Assembly (NCBI RefSeq): GCF_900105325.1
Contig: NZ_FNSU01000003.1
Span: 2,108,001 to 2,172,000, forward strand
From: Pseudomonas marginalis
GTDB lineage: Bacteria > Pseudomonadota > Gammaproteobacteria > Pseudomonadales > Pseudomonadaceae
Direction: 5' to 3'
Length of the DNA stretch: 64,000 nucleotides
Shown: positions 60,759 through 64,000 of the stretch, piece by piece
How the letters are laid out: the number at the start of each line of letters is the position of its first letter
Numbering within the stretch: position 1 is the first letter of the stretch
Notes under the pieces: model-generated
Seen by the model: the letters and a program-made list of their open reading frames with translations, nothing else
Told to the model about the DNA's origin: nothing
Database searches by the model: none
Program-made: the position numbers and the translations under genes

Positions 60759-61652
60759 TCAGAGTCGGTCGAGCAGCAACCTTCGATTGGTCTCGATCAT
60801 CTCGATTTCGGTGGAGTACACCTCAACCACCAGGCCATCGGGGTCTTCGAAGTACACGGCCGTGCGGACGTTGTCCGGACCGTGGTGATAACCCGGCGCG
60901 GGGCCATTGCCCTTGACCAGGGTGATGTTGTCGTCGGCAGCCACCTTGTCGGCGATGCGTTTGACATCCTCCGGCAGCGCACGAATGCCGATGTGGTAGC
61001 CCGGCGGGTAGACAAAGTCGGGATTGTGTTCGATGAAGAAGTCGAAACCATTCAACTCCATCACTACTTTGCGCGGCCCCAGGTTGTAGCAATAGTGGGC
61101 GCCGAAGATGTCGCGATAGAACGCCTGGGAGGCTTCCAGGTCGCGGGTGAGGATGTTGATATGGGTCAGTTGCGGGCGCTGGGACTCCAACGCGGCAGCC
61201 TCGATGGATACACCTTCCAGGGACCGCCACATTTTGATCGCGGCGGCGAATTTGGAGAAACCGGCCAACCAGTTTTTCACCGTGTCCGGGGATACGCCCG
61301 CGTCAGTGATCGCCAGGCCATGGGGGTAAATGAAACAGGCCGTGCGTTGCAGCAATGCCGCGTTAAGCGGATCGCCGGCAGGTTGCCCGGCGCTGCCTTC
61401 GGCAAGGCGCACGATGCTGACGGCCTTGTTGTGGTAACCATCGGCCAATGCCGCGAGCCGGGTAGTGAGGGTGTCGAGGCTGTCTGCCGCCGACACCAGC
61501 AGGATAAACCCGTCGGCCTGGGGTAACTGCGCGCCCTCAACGGCCGCGCACAGTTCAAAACCGGCGGCTTTCGCGCAGGTGTTCAACGGCTCGAGAAAGC
61601 CGTTCAGACGTGCGGCCGTGTCGGAGCTGTACAAGGTAATAAAGCGCAGCAT
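60759..61652 (-). CDS. VOC-family metalloenzyme with N-terminal extension, part of the tox-like cluster
   Basis: A 297-residue protein. Residues about 1-145 (MLRFITLYSSDTAARLNGFL onward) form an alpha/beta domain of flavodoxin-like appearance (DGFILLVSAAD, KAVSIVRLAEG), without a clear FMN loop. Residues 160-297 are a VOC/glyoxalase fold with likely ligands His164, Glu208, His220 and Glu277 (THINI, IEHN, YHIGI, VEVYS). Toxoflavin lyase is also a VOC protein, so self-protection or ring remodelling are both options. Overlaps the methyltransferase gene by one base. Confidence 0.75.
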   Translation of the reverse strand: MLRFITLYSSDTAARLNGFLEPLNTCAKAAGFELCAAVEGAQLPQADGFILLVSAADSLDTLTTRLAALADGYHNKAVSIVRLAEGSAGQPAGDPLNAALLQRTACFIYPHGLAITDAGVSPDTVKNWLAGFSKFAAAIKMWRSLEGVSIEAAALESQRPQLTHINILTRDLEASQAFYRDIFGAHYCYNLGPRKVVMELNGFDFFIEHNPDFVYPPGYHIGIRALPEDVKRIADKVAADDNITLVKGNGPAPGYHHGPDNVRTAVYFEDPDGLVVEVYSTEIEMIETNRRLLLDRL

Positions 61653-62707
61653 CAGGCAACCCTCCCCTCGGTACGGCGACCGATCAACAGGCTGTAGCGC
61701 CCGATAGGTTCCTGCACCACCTCAAAGCCCTGGGCAACCATCTGTTCGGCAATCCAACGGGTGGGATGCAGTTCGCCGTGCACCGTGTTGACCATCATGT
61801 GCAGGGAGAAATCCGCCGACAGCGCCGGGTGAATTTCATCGTCTTCCAGGGTCATGCTCAGCACCAGCAACGAACCGCCGTCGTTGACCAACTGGGCAGC
61901 CGAGCGGATCAGCGTGCTGGTTTCTTCGCGGGTGAAGTAGTGCAGGCAGTCATTGACCATGATCACGTCGGCGCTTTCACCTTCGTAACGGGCCAGGTCC
62001 AGCAGGTTACGTTCCTTGAACGTCAGGCGCCCCGCCAACTGGTACTTCTCGGTGGTGCTTTCGGCGGACTGGCGCGTGGCGGCCAGGTCCCAGATTTCGC
62101 CCTGGACCTGAGGGTGCCGCCGAGCGATTTCGGCGATATAGGTGCCGTGTCCACCGGCCAGGTCGATGACCTTGCTGGCGGTATCGAACACCGGCAATTC
62201 CTTGAGCACATCGACCATGGGTTGACTGAAGCGCACCATCGCATCGTTGAAGGCATCACGTGCGGCGATGTCGTGCTTGAAGCGGTTCTCCTGCTGGAAA
62301 TCCATGGACTCGGCGCTGCTCAGGATCTCCCCCAGGCGTGGCCAGTTCTGCCACTGCAAGCGCTGGTGGGCAATGATCGGGCCGATGAACTCGGCGCTGC
62401 GGCTGACCAGGAAACGCTCGGCCAGTGGCTGGTTGGTATAGGTGTCGGCGGACTTTTTCAACAGACCCAGGGCAACCAGGCCATTGAGAAAGATCTTCGC
62501 CTTGTTGGGCACCCAGCCCAATTGCTGGCTGATTGCGTCGGCGGTAGCCGGGCGGGTGGTTTGATCGAAGAGGTGCTGCGCTACAGCGAAGTGAAGGATG
62601 GCGGATTGTCGATACTGGTCGGAGAGTTTCACCAGGTCGACCACGCTGGACAGAGCAGTTACTTCATCAGCGTGCTCATAGATGGTCGTCGGCTTTTGCG
62701 CATTCAT
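61652..62707 (-). CDS. O-methyltransferase-type SAM enzyme (acetylserotonin/dimerisation-domain family)
   Basis: A 351-residue protein with an N-terminal dimerisation winged-helix segment (residues about 20-105; SAILHFAVAQHLFD and NKAKIFLNGLVALGLL) and a C-terminal methyltransferase fold with motif I KVIDLAGGHGTYI (residues 179-191), YEGESADVIMVNDCLHYF and LVVLSMTLEDDE-like strands. This type usually acts on aromatic hydroxyl groups or ring nitrogens of natural products. First gene of the seven-gene minus-strand operon. Confidence 0.8.
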   Translation of the reverse strand: MNAQKPTTIYEHADEVTALSSVVDLVKLSDQYRQSAILHFAVAQHLFDQTTRPATADAISQQLGWVPNKAKIFLNGLVALGLLKKSADTYTNQPLAERFLVSRSAEFIGPIIAHQRLQWQNWPRLGEILSSAESMDFQQENRFKHDIAARDAFNDAMVRFSQPMVDVLKELPVFDTASKVIDLAGGHGTYIAEIARRHPQVQGEIWDLAATRQSAESTTEKYQLAGRLTFKERNLLDLARYEGESADVIMVNDCLHYFTREETSTLIRSAAQLVNDGGSLLVLSMTLEDDEIHPALSADFSLHMMVNTVHGELHPTRWIAEQMVAQGFEVVQEPIGRYSLLIGRRTEGRVA

Positions 62708-63050
62708 ACAGATTCTCTTCCTTGAATGTTTTTGTCTTCGCTGACGTCGGCAAGCAATCAGTGTTTGAGACGTAGCGTGTTTTCTAACGGTCCGGAGTCG
62801 TGTGCAAATGAATGTTCAGGAGCAGCTTCCAAAAAAGCTAGCTACGATCCTAGTCCTAAGTCCTACAAAAGCAAGGTAAACCTTTTATAATTATTTGCTC
62901 TTTATAATTACTTATTAATTCCTTTTATTTATTATTTTCCTGAGCAGCAAAAATGACTATGCTCATGTCCAATACCCCTTACGCAATGGATGGCGCCAAA
63001 GGTCGACGAACTCCAGTGATGCCCTCACTCCCCATGGTTACACGCGATTT
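62708..63050. promoter_or_regulatory. Shared intergenic region of the tox-like operon and its regulator
   Basis: A 343-bp region with no ORF of note and markedly lower GC than the rest of the window. It holds the repeats at 62884-62910 and a short GCTAGC palindrome near 62838. Both promoters must lie here. Confidence 0.65.
62884..62910. promoter_or_regulatory. AT-rich divergent promoter with paired TTTATAATTA boxes
   Basis: TTTATAATTA occurs at 62884-62893 and 62901-62910, 17 bp apart, in a very AT-rich stretch (62875-62945) between the tox-like operon and the regulator gene. TCCTA is repeated three times just upstream (62850-62870; CCTAGTCCTAAGTCCTA). These are natural candidate operators or promoter elements for the divergent regulator. 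Confidence 0.5.
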
Positions 63051-63704
63051 ATGACCTCCAAACCTGCCGACGATACCCAGTCATCCACCGCCGAACGCAT
63101 CCTGTTTTTGCTCAAGACCCGTGGCCCGTTGAAAACCACCGAACTGGCTTCGCTGCTGGAACTCACGTTTGAGGCGACCCGGCAACAAATCCAGAAATTG
63201 CAGGCATCGGAGTTGATCGTCGGCGTTTCGGCACCCACTTCCGGGGCCGGCCGGCCGTCGTTGAAGTGGGCGCTGACGGACACCGCACACAACAAATTCC
63301 CCGATTCCCACAGCGTGCTGACCCTGCACCTGATCGAATCCATCGAGGGGGTTTTCGGCAGTGACGGCATCGAGAAAATCATCACCAGCATGGAAGCGAC
63401 CAATCGCCAGGAATACGTCCAGGCGTGTTCGCAAGCCTCGTCCCTGGAAGAAAAAGTCGCCATCCTGGTGCGCATCCGCGAACTCGCCGGCTATATGGCG
63501 CACATGGAACCCGCGGGTGAAGGTTGGCTGCTGATCGAAAACCATTGCCCGATCTGCGCTGCCGCGCGCAAATGCCAGGGTTTCTGCCGCTCGGAGCTGC
63601 AGATATTTCGTGCAGCCATGGGTGACGACACCCTTGTCGAACGCTGCGAACACCTGATCTCCGGCGACCGACGTTGCGTCTATAACATTCAACCGCGCAC
63701 CTGA
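63051..63704 (+). CDS. COG2345/SufR-like winged-helix regulator with C-terminal cysteine cluster
   Basis: A 217-residue regulator. The N-terminal winged helix (ERILFLLKTRGPLKTTELASLLEL, then FEATRQQIQKL, residues about 15-50) is of the ArsR/DeoR-like type. Near the C-terminus ENHCPICAAARKCQGFCRSEL and ERCEHLISGDRRCVY carry six cysteines, resembling the Fe-S-binding site of SufR/COG2345 proteins. It is divergent from the tox-like operon and presumably controls it in response to redox or Fe-S status. The actual cofactor is inferred. The start ATG is at 63051; an upstream ATG runs into a stop. Confidence 0.78.
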   Translation: MTSKPADDTQSSTAERILFLLKTRGPLKTTELASLLELTFEATRQQIQKLQASELIVGVSAPTSGAGRPSLKWALTDTAHNKFPDSHSVLTLHLIESIEGVFGSDGIEKIITSMEATNRQEYVQACSQASSLEEKVAILVRIRELAGYMAHMEPAGEGWLLIENHCPICAAARKCQGFCRSELQIFRAAMGDDTLVERCEHLISGDRRCVYNIQPRT

Positions 63705-63739
63705 CCGCCCCACACCAACCGCCCTAAAGGAATAAGGCC

Positions 63740-64000
63740 ATGACACCGACTATCGACTTGCTCGCCAACCACCGCAGCGAGCGCAGCTTCCAATCCACGC
63801 CCGTCAGCGACGAACACCTGGATGCCATCTTGCGGGCCGGTCACCTGGCGCCGACGTCCTTCAATGCCCAGCATATTTCCGTGGTGGTCGTGCGCGACGC
63901 AAACACCCGCCAACGCATTGCGGCAATAGCTGGCGGCCAGCCCTGGATCGCGTCGGCACCGGTGTTTATCACCCTGGTGGTGGACTTTCACAAGACCGCC
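63740..64000 (+). CDS. Nitroreductase family protein, N-terminal part (cut by window edge)
   Basis: The visible 87 residues start MTPTIDLLANHRSERSFQ and continue DEHLDAILRAGHLAPTSFNAQHISVVVVRD. This is the N-terminal FMN-binding segment of NADPH-dependent nitroreductases (NfsA/FRP type; HRSERSF, APTSFNAQ). It follows the regulator by 35 bp on the same strand with AAAGGAATAAGG as RBS. A flavin reductase beside a redox-cycling azapteridine pathway could supply reducing power or detoxify. The C-terminus lies outside. Confidence 0.8.
   Translation, partial: MTPTIDLLANHRSERSFQSTPVSDEHLDAILRAGHLAPTSFNAQHISVVVVRDANTRQRIAAIAGGQPWIASAPVFITLVVDFHKTA

Overview
The window looks like chromosomal DNA of a fluorescent Pseudomonas, most likely the P. 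fluorescens group. The support is GC-rich dense coding, REP/REPIN elements of the TGTGGGAGC and TGTGGCGAGCGGG type, an ArnT lipid A transferase, an OprD-family porin, Hcp1-type T6SS proteins, a small DUF3077/DUF6124-type protein and many LysR regulators. No rRNA, tRNA, CRISPR or complete transposon was seen.

Layout. 1-939: end of an FtsX-type ABC exporter. 1214-5250: envelope group with an Ais/PmrG-like phosphatase, arnT and a second ArnT-like transferase. 5286-6068: hairpins, a structured RNA-like leader, a small DUF protein and a palindromic repeat. 6220-10306: an orphan small protein and a GST/LysR/LysR/PPOX group. 10410-13258: a LysR gene divergent from an L-idonate/5-ketogluconate pair. 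13449-14914: fetAB. 15609-17777: a DUF1835 protein and an e(P4) acid phosphatase lipoprotein. 17785-21205: OprD porin, membrane acyltransferase and DUF4198 protein. 22017-24536: aminotransferase, HAD hydrolase and Lrp regulator. 24731-25906: a GhrA-like reductase with an apparent frameshift.

26337-40355 is one compact minus-strand run of twelve genes. It encodes a HAD dehalogenase, a DAO-type oxidase, a peptide/opine-type ABC importer (Tat-exported binding protein, two permeases, fused ATPase), a three-subunit flavin/2Fe-2S dehydrogenase of the HcnABC/opine-oxidase type, an ArgE-like deacylase, a semialdehyde dehydrogenase and a tartrate/D-malate dehydrogenase. It reads as uptake and stepwise oxidation of an amine, imino acid or N-acyl amino acid. 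41465-48343 adds a GNAT, a cupin, a LysR gene and a plus-strand D-amino-acid-type operon (DSD1 aldolase, RidA, a close paralogue of the flavin subunit, an aldehyde dehydrogenase).

48552-53135 holds two tandem copies of a T6SS-like cargo unit: hcp divergent from a putative membrane-active effector gene and its membrane-protein partner. The two copies share a 317-bp exactly identical promoter core.

53139-64000 ends in a specialised-metabolite cluster. Its core is a GTP cyclohydrolase II, a RibD homologue, a WD40-repeat protein, a SUMF1-domain protein and SAM methyltransferases, the gene set of toxoflavin (7-azapteridine) biosynthesis. A VOC fusion protein, an O-methyltransferase-type enzyme, a divergent cysteine-rich COG2345/SufR-like regulator and a nitroreductase cut by the window edge accompany it. 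This is the most interesting part of the window.

Six copies of a roughly 95-bp palindromic module, two arranged as large inverted-repeat islands, plus several REPINs sit between genes.
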